From positions 1 to 64,000 of the forward strand of contig NZ_JANFCZ010000018.1 in NCBI RefSeq assembly GCF_024391045.1: a stretch of 64,000 bases of DNA, read 5' to 3'. Positions 54,088 to 61,721 of this stretch are shown here, in pieces (position 1 is the stretch's first letter; every line of letters starts with the position of its first letter). The translations under genes and the position numbers were made by a program. Below the pieces are notes generated by a model. The model was not told where the DNA came from and made no database searches. It was given only the letters and a program-made list of their open reading frames with translations. The stretch comes from Pseudarthrobacter sulfonivorans. GTDB lineage: Bacteria; Actinomycetota; Actinomycetes; Actinomycetales; Micrococcaceae.

Positions 54088-54924
54088 TCACTCCTGTGAA
54101 ATGGGGAAGACTCCCGTGAGCTTGGGATCGATCACCACGTTGAGGCATGCTCGCCTGGCACCTGTCCCGTCAGCACATCGATTGCGATATCGAGCTGGTC
54201 GAAGCCGAAGACGTGCGTGCGCAATCTGCTCAGCGAGTCAACGTTCTTCACGAGGTAGTCCAGCGCGAGACGGAAGGAATGATCGCTAAGGCCCGCCCAC
54301 GCTCGCAGTGTTCCATTCTTATAGATGAGCGCCAGCATTGCTCCGATGCCGCGCTGCCCAGGACCCAGAATGAGCACTCGATCTCCCACCTTCATTCCGG
54401 CCTGGGTAACGGCCCGTTCGAATCCGCCGGCGATCGATTGCCAGAGAGATGCGTCGTATGCGCCGATATGCGAGGGCCCTGTACAAGATCCGTTTTTGGG
54501 CACGAAGGCATGCGTGGCGTATCCGCCCCAGAGGCTCGGGGCGACTTCCGTCGCCACGGCGCCGTCGCGGAGACGTTCCTCGCGACCCACCCAGCCGCCG
54601 AAGTCGCCAACCATGCAGCGTGCGCACAGCCCGCAGGGGACGAACGCGTTGGGACAGACGCGGTCACCAAGCTCAAGCTCTTGGCGGTTAAACGATTTGG
54701 GGCCCATGTCCACGATTGTCCCTACGATCTCGTGGCCGAGGATGCGCGGGCGCCCTTCCCAGGCAATGTCCAAGGGCGCGATACGCTTCAATATCCGAAG
54801 CGCACAGGCCATTCGCCTCTGCTTCGAGGAGAACTTCACCCTCACCCAGAGTGGGAAGTTCGAACTCCTCGACCCTGAGCTTTTCGGGCCCATATTGCAC
54901 TAACGCGGTTGCCATCTTTTTCAT
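54088..54924 (-). pseudogene. Zinc-dependent alcohol dehydrogenase (MDR), decayed paralogue
   Basis: The frame from ATG 54924 (KKMATALVQYGPEKLRVEEF) shifts near 54780 to WEGRPRILGHEIVGTIVDMG and then follows the same layout as the intact enzyme at 57753: SLWGGYATHAFVP, GPGQRGIGAML. About 80 residues of the nucleotide-binding fold are deleted after ALIYK, where it resumes at LRAWAGLSDHSF. A last shift moves the end to VIDPKLTGVF. A good AAAGGAG remains upstream of the ATG, so decay is recent or the RBS is simply kept. Confidence 0.85.
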
Positions 54925-55021
54925 GTATTCCAGCTCTCCTTTGAGTTGATAGCGGTGAATGGTGATTCATGCCTCGCCAAAAGGGAGGGTGACCTGGATA
55001 GGCCTCGTGGTGGTGTGGGTG

Positions 55022-56212
55022 TTATCTATGACCCACGCCCACGCCCACGCCCGTAAACCGCTCACTCAGAGCCGCACACGCACGCAGCAGCGCATCCCGC
55101 GCACGCTCCACAACCCCCAGATCCAACTCCGCCGGGAACCCATACAGCGTGGGATACAACACCGCCCCATCCACGCCCATCACCGGCGCCGTCATCGTGC
55201 GCACCGTCGACGCGGTCTGCTCGTCGAGCTGGCCCGGGTGATCAAGTCGAGAAAACTGCCCACTGACCGCTGTCAGCCGTCGCCCGAGCTCCGGGGTCGG
55301 CCCGTACTGCATCATCGCTGCGATGATTTCCTGCGCCTCACGGGCAACCGCGCTCTCAAACGTCACACCCCACCCGTGCCGGCGGATCTCGTCCAGCGCA
55401 TCGTCCAGCTCGCGGCGCGCCGCTGCAGACAGTTCACCCGGGAGCGCGTCGATCCACGCCTGGCGCGTTGCCGGGGTCCCCCACGCAGCAATCGCGTAGC
55501 CAAACGGCGGAGCAAACGGCAGCATCGCTCCCACTGGATCCGCGCCCTTCGTGGCCCCCGCGCTCGCAACGATGCGGACCGCGTCGTCTTCCTGTGCAAA
55601 GACCCGGCACTCTAGCCCGAGCTCCGTAGCCAGTTCTTCCAGCGTTTCACGTGCCGCGTCAGCCATCCGCACCGCCTCGCTCAGCGGGCCACGGTTCGCC
55701 CACACCAGCGAGCGGGGCGCGAAGGTGCCATAGCCGCCCTGGAAGAACAGCAGCGGCAGCGTCGGCGTCTGCACCTGCAGGTCGAGCACACGCCCCACCA
55801 CAATCAAGTGGTCGCCCGCGTCGTGAATGTCCTGGATCTCGCAATCGATCCACGCCACTGCGCCCTCCAAGGTCGGGGAGCCCGTCCCCTCGGCCGGCCG
55901 CCACGGGGTGTCGCGGAAGCGGTCGGCACCCTTGGCCGCGAAACGGCGACAGAGCTCTTCTTGCCCGCCCGCGAGCACGTTGATGCAGTACCGTCCGGAC
56001 TCGCGAATCAGGGGGAAGGTGGACGAGCCCTTCTCGGGGAGGAACGCGACGAGCGGGGGATTAATCGAGACCGCGGTGAAGGCGTTGACGACCATTCCGA
56101 CGGGGGTGCCGTCGTTGATCGCGGTCACGGCCGCAACGCCGGTGGCGAAGTGGCCGAGCACGTTGCGGTAGTGGCGCGGCTCGATCTGGCGAAACTGCGA
56201 TTCTTCTAGCAC
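55022..56212 (-). CDS. Flavin reductase fused to an IclR-type effector-binding domain
   Basis: A 396-residue fusion. Residues about 15-170 are an HpaC-like NAD(P)H:flavin reductase (NVLGHFATGVAAVTAINDGTPVGMVVNAFTAVSINPPLVAF, YCINVLA). Residues about 180-390 match the IclR ligand-binding domain (LATELGLECRV, LPFAPPFGYAIAAWG, RRHGWGVTFES, MGVDGAVLYP) without its DNA-binding part. It most likely supplies reduced flavin to the LLM monooxygenase at 60054, with activity perhaps gated by substrate binding to the IclR-like domain. GTG 56212 has GAGGAG upstream. The C-terminus is a GTGGGC-type codon repeat (GVGVGVG). Confidence 0.87.
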   Translation of the reverse strand: MLEESQFRQIEPRHYRNVLGHFATGVAAVTAINDGTPVGMVVNAFTAVSINPPLVAFLPEKGSSTFPLIRESGRYCINVLAGGQEELCRRFAAKGADRFRDTPWRPAEGTGSPTLEGAVAWIDCEIQDIHDAGDHLIVVGRVLDLQVQTPTLPLLFFQGGYGTFAPRSLVWANRGPLSEAVRMADAARETLEELATELGLECRVFAQEDDAVRIVASAGATKGADPVGAMLPFAPPFGYAIAAWGTPATRQAWIDALPGELSAAARRELDDALDEIRRHGWGVTFESAVAREAQEIIAAMMQYGPTPELGRRLTAVSGQFSRLDHPGQLDEQTASTVRTMTAPVMGVDGAVLYPTLYGFPAELDLGVVERARDALLRACAALSERFTGVGVGVGHR

Positions 56213-56312
56213 GGTGCATGCTCCTCTGTATCAGACGGTAAGAATGGGGGACAACAGGTCAGTGGTCGTCAACTCCGCATGTTTACCTTACCAGTAAAGA
56301 TTAACGGTGACG
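56168..56312 (-). repeat. 145-bp inverted repeat, copy 1 (promoter and start of flavin reductase gene)
   Basis: Reverse-complement match to 61449-61593 with about two mismatches. It contains the operator-like element, the RBS and the first 15 codons (VLEESQFRQIEPRHY) of the flavin reductase gene. Confidence 0.93.
56281..56307 (-). promoter_or_regulatory. Island operator variant (site 6) upstream of flavin reductase
   Basis: On the minus strand ATCTTTACTGGTAAGGTAAA aligns with the consensus, with GGTAAA as the right half at the usual 8-bp spacing and a poor left half. It is 69 bp upstream of the GTG start and is duplicated at 61453-61480. Confidence 0.5.
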
Positions 56313-56344
56313 ATGCTGCACATCGGCGCACCGCCGCTGTTGCT

Positions 56345-56962
56345 TCCCGTCGGCTGACCCCGGCCCGCGCAGGCGGAAGAACTCCTCGCGTTTTCCCCTC
56401 GTCACGCGGACGCTGCGGATGCCGGCAGCCTTGTCCCAGTTATGACACGTATCTTTGCTCAGGCCGAGCTGCCTGGCCGCTTCGGTGACGCTGCCGAATC
56501 TTTCCAACACCGTGAAGAATTCGTCTTTCTGTGCCTGCGTGTGCTTCCGGTTGGGCCCGGTCCTCTTCCTGGCCCGCTTGGGCAACGCCCCGGCCTCGTG
56601 GACCCACACGTAGCAGGAGGCGGTGCTCATCCCAGCTCCGACGCCGCGGCCGAGACGTTCCCAAGGCGGTCCAGGAGCGTGAAGAACTCGTCCTTCTGAG
56701 CCTGCGTATACTCCTGGCAGGGTGCGGAACCCTTCACACCGTACTTGAACTGGATCCCGGCCTGCCGGACTCACTTGCGGCACGTTGCGGCCTTGAATCC
56801 GAGCTCCCTGGCCGCCGCGGCGGCACACTCCAGCCGTTCCAACACAGCGAAGAATTCTTCCTTCTCGGCCTGTGAGTACCGCCTGTTCGTGTTCCTCTGT
56901 GGGGGCGTGAGCACAGGACCCGGTTTTCCCCTTAGAGAAGATTCTTGATTTGAAGACGACAT
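56345..56962 (-). pseudogene. IS30-family transposase, N-terminal part, broken
   Basis: From ATG 56962 (MSSSNQESSLRGK) the minus strand encodes three repeated helix-turn-helix units, each with the pattern AQKDEFF-x-x-L-x-R-x-G: RRYSQAEKEEFFAVLERLEC, TQAQKDEFFTLLDRLGNVSA and TQAQKDEFFTVLERFGSVTE. A stop after CRK (about 56773) and a one-base loss at ELG (about 56636) break it. The sequence ends at REEFFRLR, where the 145-bp inverted repeat region begins. The catalytic half is absent here. Confidence 0.85.
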
Positions 56963-57003
56963 GGTCGTTGCAACTCCCGAAAATCCGGGGTGTTGCAACG
57001 ACC
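56963..57003. repeat. IS30 terminal region with internal palindrome
   Basis: GGTCGTTGCAAC (56963-56974) and GTTGCAACGACC (56992-57003) are perfect inverted 12-mers. The outer one matches the terminal repeat at 51350-51364, and the same arrangement occurs, degenerated, at 37087-37122. Confidence 0.8.
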
Positions 57004-57091
57004 GCTAGAAGTCACCATGGCGGGGATTTCGCACGTCACCACAGACGTAACTTCGGACTAGCTGGCCACACCCGCTGACGTCCAGTGATTT

Positions 57092-57130
57092 GGGCTCCTG
57101 CCGCGCATCTCATGTGCGCGGCAGGAGCCC
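57092..57130 (-). terminator. Strong hairpin downstream of cupin gene
   Basis: A perfect 16-bp stem, 57092-57107 with 57115-57130, closes a 7-base loop (TCTCATG). It lies about 70 bp beyond the cupin stop on the minus strand. No T-run follows. Confidence 0.6.
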
Positions 57131-57199
57131 ATTCATACAGTGTCTCTGCTCGTTATCGAAGCTGGTGCTAAACGAGACTGGCAGCAAGAAATCGACGGA

Positions 57200-57724
57200 T
57201 CAGCCTGCAGCGTGTGGGCTCGAGGCAGGCGCGGCGATGGTGATACTGAGGTAAACGCAATCCTCGTCGTAGGGGTTGTCCCAAAGATGGGGCGCTCCGG
57301 TGACGACCAGCAGATCGCCAGTCTCCAACGTGCGCCTCTGCCCGCAAGGCAGCACGAAATCGATCTTCCCCGAGAGGATGATCTCGTAGTCGACTGTTGC
57401 CGTAGCGTGCATATCGGCATCGTTGTCCTCGCCGTGACCCTGCACGTCGAGAAACTCAGAGAGGTTCTTTCTGGTGTCAGATCCTGCAGCGATGCGAACG
57501 ATGGCCAGCGCCGATCCGCTGTCAGTTGCGGGGCCAGGCACCGTCGCGGGCGCACCGACCGATGAGGGCACCGAATGCTCACCCGCGACGCGCCAGAAGT
57601 ACGCCGAGCTGCCGATTCCTGGGATCTCGCGAGCGGCCGGGGGCACCTCGTCGCGAAACACCGCAGATCCGTTCTCGTCCAGCCCGGCGGCAACCATCCG
57701 ATAGGCTGCGGGGTCCTGTTTCAT
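57200..57724 (-). CDS. Cupin-domain protein
   Basis: A 174-residue protein. The C-terminal half is a single cupin barrel: HATATVDYEIILSGKIDFVLPCGQRRTLETGDLLVVTGAPHLWDN, in which His and Glu residues could bind a metal although the classic HxH is reduced. The N-terminal half resembles the leader of small cupins that sit beside alcohol dehydrogenases. AAAGGAAAG precedes the ATG. It ends a minus-strand run with the alcohol dehydrogenase; function unproven. Confidence 0.8.
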   Translation of the reverse strand: MKQDPAAYRMVAAGLDENGSAVFRDEVPPAAREIPGIGSSAYFWRVAGEHSVPSSVGAPATVPGPATDSGSALAIVRIAAGSDTRKNLSEFLDVQGHGEDNDADMHATATVDYEIILSGKIDFVLPCGQRRTLETGDLLVVTGAPHLWDNPYDEDCVYLSITIAAPASSPHAAG

Positions 57725-57752
57725 CAGCTTTCCTTTGTCTCAGAGAACCTAG

Positions 57753-58856
57753 CTATGCCCACGTGGGGGTGATAACCACGTTCACGGCTTTCTCCGTGGT
57801 GTTGACGCCACCGAGCACATCTATCGCGGTGCCCAGCTCGTCGAGCCCAAACACGTGCGTGCGCAGTTTGTGAACCGGGAACCGCTCGGAGCCAATCAGG
57901 TCGAGTGCCCGCTGGAAGGAATCGTTGCTCTGCCCGACCCAACCCTGGAGGCGCACCCGCTTCATGAGGAGCTGGTCAATGGGGAAGCCGTCGAGCGGGC
58001 GGTTTTTGATGCCGATTGCCACGATGGTGCCGGTGCGAGCCACCACTTCAAGGGCATCGACCAGCGGCTGCGTGGCGTGTGGCGTGGTGTCGATGACCAC
58101 GTCGAAGCCAGCGCCCCCTGTGAGTTCCTTGGCGCGCTCGATGAGGTTTTCCTTCTCAACATTGATGGTCGCATCAGCGCCGAGCTCCATCGCCAAATCA
58201 AGCTTGTACTGGTCGCGGGACAAGCCGGTAACGACGACCTGATCCGCGCCCGCATGGCGAATCGCGAAGATTGACGCCAAGCCTCGCTGGCCAGGACCAA
58301 GGATGAGCACCTTCTGCCCGGGTTGGATGCCGCCTCGTACCACGGCCCACTCGTACCCGCCAGAAATGGGGTTCCACAGCGTAGCGTCCAAGGCACCGAT
58401 CCCGTCGGGCACCCTGTAGAGGATGCCGCTCGGCGGGATGTAGACGTGTGTGGCGTAGCCGCCCCAGAGCGCGGGCTCAACCTCCGTGGGCACCGCCCCG
58501 TAGCGAAGCCTCACGCGGGTGCCGTTGCACCCTTGTTGGTCGCCGCGGAGGCAAGCCGTGCACATCCCACAAATCACGAAGGGGTTCACCGCAACGCGGT
58601 CGCCGACGTTGAACGAATCGCGGATCTTGGTCTTCGCACCCATATCCTCAATGACGCCGACAATCTCGTGGCCCAGGATGCGCTGTCGTCCATCCCAGTA
58701 TGAGTCGATGCCGTTGTAGGCGTCGATGTCAGAGGCGCACAGACCGTTCGCCTCGACGCGCACCAGCACCGCCCCCTCTTCCAGAGTAGGAAGGGAAAAT
58801 TCTTGTAGCTCGCACTGTTTCGGTGCGACCTGCACGAGTCCAACTGCCTTGTTCAT
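57753..58856 (-). CDS. Zinc-dependent alcohol dehydrogenase (MDR superfamily)
   Basis: A 367-residue dehydrogenase. GLCASDIDAY and GHEIVGVIEDMG hold the catalytic Zn ligands, GMCTACLRGDQQGC the structural Zn Cys cluster in part, and LGPGQRGLASIFAIRHAGA the NAD(P) fold. It is the intact paralogue of the pseudogene at 54088. The role may be oxidation of a hydroxylated intermediate. ATG 58856 has GGAGGA upstream, and the cupin gene follows 28 bp later. Confidence 0.9.
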   Translation of the reverse strand: MNKAVGLVQVAPKQCELQEFSLPTLEEGAVLVRVEANGLCASDIDAYNGIDSYWDGRQRILGHEIVGVIEDMGAKTKIRDSFNVGDRVAVNPFVICGMCTACLRGDQQGCNGTRVRLRYGAVPTEVEPALWGGYATHVYIPPSGILYRVPDGIGALDATLWNPISGGYEWAVVRGGIQPGQKVLILGPGQRGLASIFAIRHAGADQVVVTGLSRDQYKLDLAMELGADATINVEKENLIERAKELTGGAGFDVVIDTTPHATQPLVDALEVVARTGTIVAIGIKNRPLDGFPIDQLLMKRVRLQGWVGQSNDSFQRALDLIGSERFPVHKLRTHVFGLDELGTAIDVLGGVNTTEKAVNVVITPTWA

Positions 58857-58925
58857 GTGCTTTCTCCTCCTTGATCACAAGCTGTCCACCTTCGGCCCTC
58901 TGGCCATGCCGCGGTGCCTCAGGGT

Positions 58926-59828
58926 TCACTGCTGTTCAGGCGCAAGATATCTTTCTTCGCGCTCGATGAAACTGGCCAGATTGAGCACCTCGGAGGCCAG
59001 CTGGTGGCCCATCCTGTAGTCGCTGGGGTGCTCGTCAAAATACGGCGTGGGCGTTCCCTCGCTGATAATCGTTCGGTAGAGGCGGCTCGTCGCAGTCACG
59101 GCCGCCTCCAGCGCCTCGCCAGCGAGAATGACCAGACTGTACCCCGCTTCGATCAGGTCCTCTGCTCGGTAGCCTGCGGGGATCCGTTTATTCGACCAGC
59201 ACACGGGACCGTCGATCTCCGCAGCAAGCTCGGCGAACTTGGCCATCTGCTCATCAGGTGACATGCTCTCCAACGGCACGCCGTCTGCGCGCAGCATAAC
59301 TGGCAACACAATATCGGCACCCGAGGCAAGATACAGGTTTGCCCGGGCCACCATTTCACCAAACGACTCGCCAGCGTCATCGGTGCGCCCAATGATGAGC
59401 ATCTCTCTCGAGCGCCGTGCATCGACGGCAGCCTCGACACGGAGCACCGCTTCCTCGCGGCTCACCCTGCGGATGGCGGCAATGCTCGCGCATCGTTTGG
59501 GGCTGGCCTGGTCTTCCAGATGCACGGCGGCAGCACCCGAGGCCTCGAGCGTGCGCACGGTACGCCAAATGTTATTGACGCCGCCAAAGCCAGTGTCGAT
59601 ATCGACCACGAGGGGAAGCTCGGTCGCAGCCATGATCCTGGACGCCTGCGAAGCCACCTCGGTGATGGTCATCAGGCCTATATCCGGTGCTCCGATCTGA
59701 GTGGCCTCAATGGCATAGCCAGACTGATATAGGCACTCAAAGCCCGCTTGTTTCGCTAGGAGGGCAGATCCGGCGTCCCACACCCCGGGTGCAACCACTC
59801 CTCTTTCGAGCAAATCTCTGAGCTTCAT
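58926..59828 (-). CDS. Isocitrate lyase/PEP mutase superfamily lyase
   Basis: A 300-residue TIM-barrel protein. Mg-binding residues are in VVDIDTGFGG (Asp76, Asp78) and HLEDQ (Glu105, Asp106). The mobile catalytic loop keeps Cys113 but reads PKRCAS rather than the KKCGH of methylisocitrate lyases, so it may act as a different C-C lyase or an oxaloacetate/2-oxo-acid decarboxylase. ATG 59828 has AGGAGG seven bases upstream; GTG one codon earlier is possible. It could cleave a 2-hydroxy- or 2-alkyl-malate or citrate type intermediate late in the pathway. Confidence 0.85.
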   Translation of the reverse strand: MKLRDLLERGVVAPGVWDAGSALLAKQAGFECLYQSGYAIEATQIGAPDIGLMTITEVASQASRIMAATELPLVVDIDTGFGGVNNIWRTVRTLEASGAAAVHLEDQASPKRCASIAAIRRVSREEAVLRVEAAVDARRSREMLIIGRTDDAGESFGEMVARANLYLASGADIVLPVMLRADGVPLESMSPDEQMAKFAELAAEIDGPVCWSNKRIPAGYRAEDLIEAGYSLVILAGEALEAAVTATSRLYRTIISEGTPTPYFDEHPSDYRMGHQLASEVLNLASFIEREERYLAPEQQ

Positions 59829-60053
59829 CACTACGCCTCCTGCGACGATTCTTGAATAGAAGAGACTTTCGTCAAGCCCTGATTATTCAGCCTTAAACAC
59901 GACCATTGGTGCATCCTGCCCAGACGAGCAGGCGCCACGCAGTTTTCCCACGAAGCCGCTTGAAGCCAACGTCGATACCTGCGACCCGGGGGACGACTCA
60001 CCATTATGGAGGCGTCCCCCGGGTCGAGAACGAGATTTCTCAGCGTTTCAGGG

Positions 60054-61223
60054 TTAGCTGTCGAGTGAATGCTCGGTGCGGAGGCCCGCCTTGACGAGGA
60101 GCGGATGCACATCGCTGATGAAGTACTCCACTGCCTCCGGGTACTCGTGGAACGTGAGCGCCAGGCCGTCCATACCCATATCCGAGTACCCTTGCAGCGC
60201 TGCGGCAATCTGCTCGGGGCTTCCGATGACGCTCTCGCCTCCGCCGCTCAGGCGCAGGATGTTCGCGGTTTCGGGGTTTTCTCGCAAGAAGTCCATCGAT
60301 GCCGAGTCAGAACCGGTAATTCCCTCGACAAAACGGCCAAGCGCCTCGTCGTCGCTGGCTTTTGTCCAGGCATCGGCGAAGTCACGAGCCTCCTGCTCAG
60401 TCGGCTTGCAGATGACGTCGAGATTTCCCCAGATGGCAACCTCGCGCCCTGCTGCTGCAGCCTGCGCGCGTATGGCTTCAATTGTCTTGCGGCACTCATC
60501 ATTGTGGCGCAGCTTAATGTAGATCATGTCCGCGTTCTCGACCGCAAACTTCTGCCCCTCGGGGCTCTGGCCCGCATTCATGATCGTAGGTCTCGTCTGC
60601 ATAGGCTTCGGAGCCGACTCAGCACCCTCGAGCTTGAAGAATTCACCCTCGAAGTCGAATTCTCCCTTTTCGCTCCACAGGCGGTCAAGGATGTCGACCC
60701 ACTCCTGGGCGTATTTGTAACGCGATTCGCGATCACCAAGATCCATCCCGAACATCTTGAACTCAGAAGCAAACCAGCCCGGAACAATGTTGAGGCCCCA
60801 ACGTCCGCCGGAGATGTGGTCCAGCGTCGCCCCAAGCTTGGCAGCCATCACCGGGTGGAACAGCGGGATGGCGCATGTCGTAAAGATCTGGATCCGCTCG
60901 GTAGCTTCTGCAAGCGCTGCACCCCAGGCCCAAGTCTCATACGAGCGATCCCAGTGACCGCTTGAGCCGCCCAGGCCCTTCCAGCGAGAAACCGGAACAA
61001 GAACTTCAAAACCGGCACGATCGGCCATGATCGCGATGTGCTTTTGCTCTTCCCAGTTGTTAACCTTCATGGGGCCAGGCATGGTGCTGATTCCGCCCGC
61101 GCCACCTGCTAGGTTGATGCCGAAGATGCCGAGCTTCAACTTGTTGGGGCTCGTCGCGATCAGCGTTTGTGACTTGGGGATGGTGCCGTCGGCAACCGTG
61201 CGGTCTGTAGATGGACTGGGCAT
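60054..61223 (-). CDS. LLM-class FMN-dependent monooxygenase (RutA/SfnG-like)
   Basis: A 389-residue luciferase-like TIM-barrel enzyme using reduced FMN and O2. IPLFHPVMAAKLGATLDHIS, GGRWGLNIVPGWFASEF, the YAQEWVDILDRLW helix and RPTIMNAGQSPEGQKFA match the RutA (pyrimidine) and SfnG (dimethylsulfone) branch, which works by flavin-N5-type or C4a-peroxide attack. It lacks its own reductase domain; the partner is probably the fusion at 55022. ATG 61223 has GAAGGAAG upstream. Likely the first, substrate-opening step of the island pathway. Confidence 0.88.
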   Translation of the reverse strand: MPSPSTDRTVADGTIPKSQTLIATSPNKLKLGIFGINLAGGAGGISTMPGPMKVNNWEEQKHIAIMADRAGFEVLVPVSRWKGLGGSSGHWDRSYETWAWGAALAEATERIQIFTTCAIPLFHPVMAAKLGATLDHISGGRWGLNIVPGWFASEFKMFGMDLGDRESRYKYAQEWVDILDRLWSEKGEFDFEGEFFKLEGAESAPKPMQTRPTIMNAGQSPEGQKFAVENADMIYIKLRHNDECRKTIEAIRAQAAAAGREVAIWGNLDVICKPTEQEARDFADAWTKASDDEALGRFVEGITGSDSASMDFLRENPETANILRLSGGGESVIGSPEQIAAALQGYSDMGMDGLALTFHEYPEAVEYFISDVHPLLVKAGLRTEHSLDS

Positions 61224-61292
61224 CGAAACTTCCTTCTCTTCCGGTCGATATTCGCCTACGCTGCGCGTCGCGACTTGCTGGTCGAACAAATC

Positions 61293-61310
61293 TTTCCTAG
61301 TAAGTTAACC
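61293..61310 (-). promoter_or_regulatory. Island TetR-type operator (site 7)
   Basis: On the minus strand GGTTAACTTACTAGGAAA, a strong left half TTAACTTAC with a weak right half, 69 bp upstream of the LLM monooxygenase start. Confidence 0.6.
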
Positions 61311-61448
61311 ATAACGCAGGCAATCGAGAAATGATTTTTCGTCCTATCGAATGGCCCTTGCTGGGCCACGCGTCCTCACGAGAATCGAAGTTCACGGGCG
61401 ACCTCGCCGCCTTGCTTGGATGCCTAGTGCGTGCGTCGACGCCTACCT

Positions 61449-61593
61449 CGTCACCGTTAATCTTTACTGGTAAGGTAAACATGCGGAGTTGACGACCAGG
61501 GACCTGTTGTCCCCCATTCTTACCGTCTGATACAGAGGAGCATGCACCGTGCTAGAAGAATCGCAGTTTCGCCAGATTGAGCCGCGCCACTAC
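61449..61593 (+). repeat. 145-bp inverted repeat, copy 2 (truncated flavin reductase start)
   Basis: Carries the duplicated promoter, RBS and first 15 codons of the flavin reductase gene from GTG 61549; coding identity ends at 61593. The broken frame could still make a short peptide from a working promoter. Confidence 0.93.
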
Positions 61594-61623
61594 TGCAAAT
61601 ATCCCGGACGCTTATCGGCACGA

Positions 61624-61668
61624 TTGCCTATGCAGCGTGACCGAACCCAAAACTGCGCAAGTCCACTA
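61624..61668 (+). repeat. 45-bp direct repeat, copy 2 (transposon end)
   Basis: Same orientation as 38890-38934, 41 of 45 bases identical. It follows the truncated flavin-reductase start and precedes the TetR gene. Confidence 0.85.
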
Positions 61669-61681
61669 CGGTGGAAGCCGA

Positions 61682-61699
61682 TTAACTCTATAGTCAACG
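61682..61699 (+). promoter_or_regulatory. Possible TetR autoregulatory site
   Basis: TTAACTCTATAGTCAA is an inverted repeat (TTAACT/AGTCAA) sharing the half-sites of the island operator but with 4-bp spacing. It lies 25 bp before the TetR start. Confidence 0.4.
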
Positions 61700-61721
61700 T
61701 ATAAGGATTCTGGGAGGAATT

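Noticed and set aside
54088..54924. Two separate small genes for alcohol-dehydrogenase-like proteins
   Set aside because: The pieces align in order to the single intact dehydrogenase at 57753, so frameshifts and deletion explain them better.
61549..61704. Second functional flavin-reductase-like gene
   Set aside because: Only the first 15 codons match; the frame then leaves homology within the duplication border.
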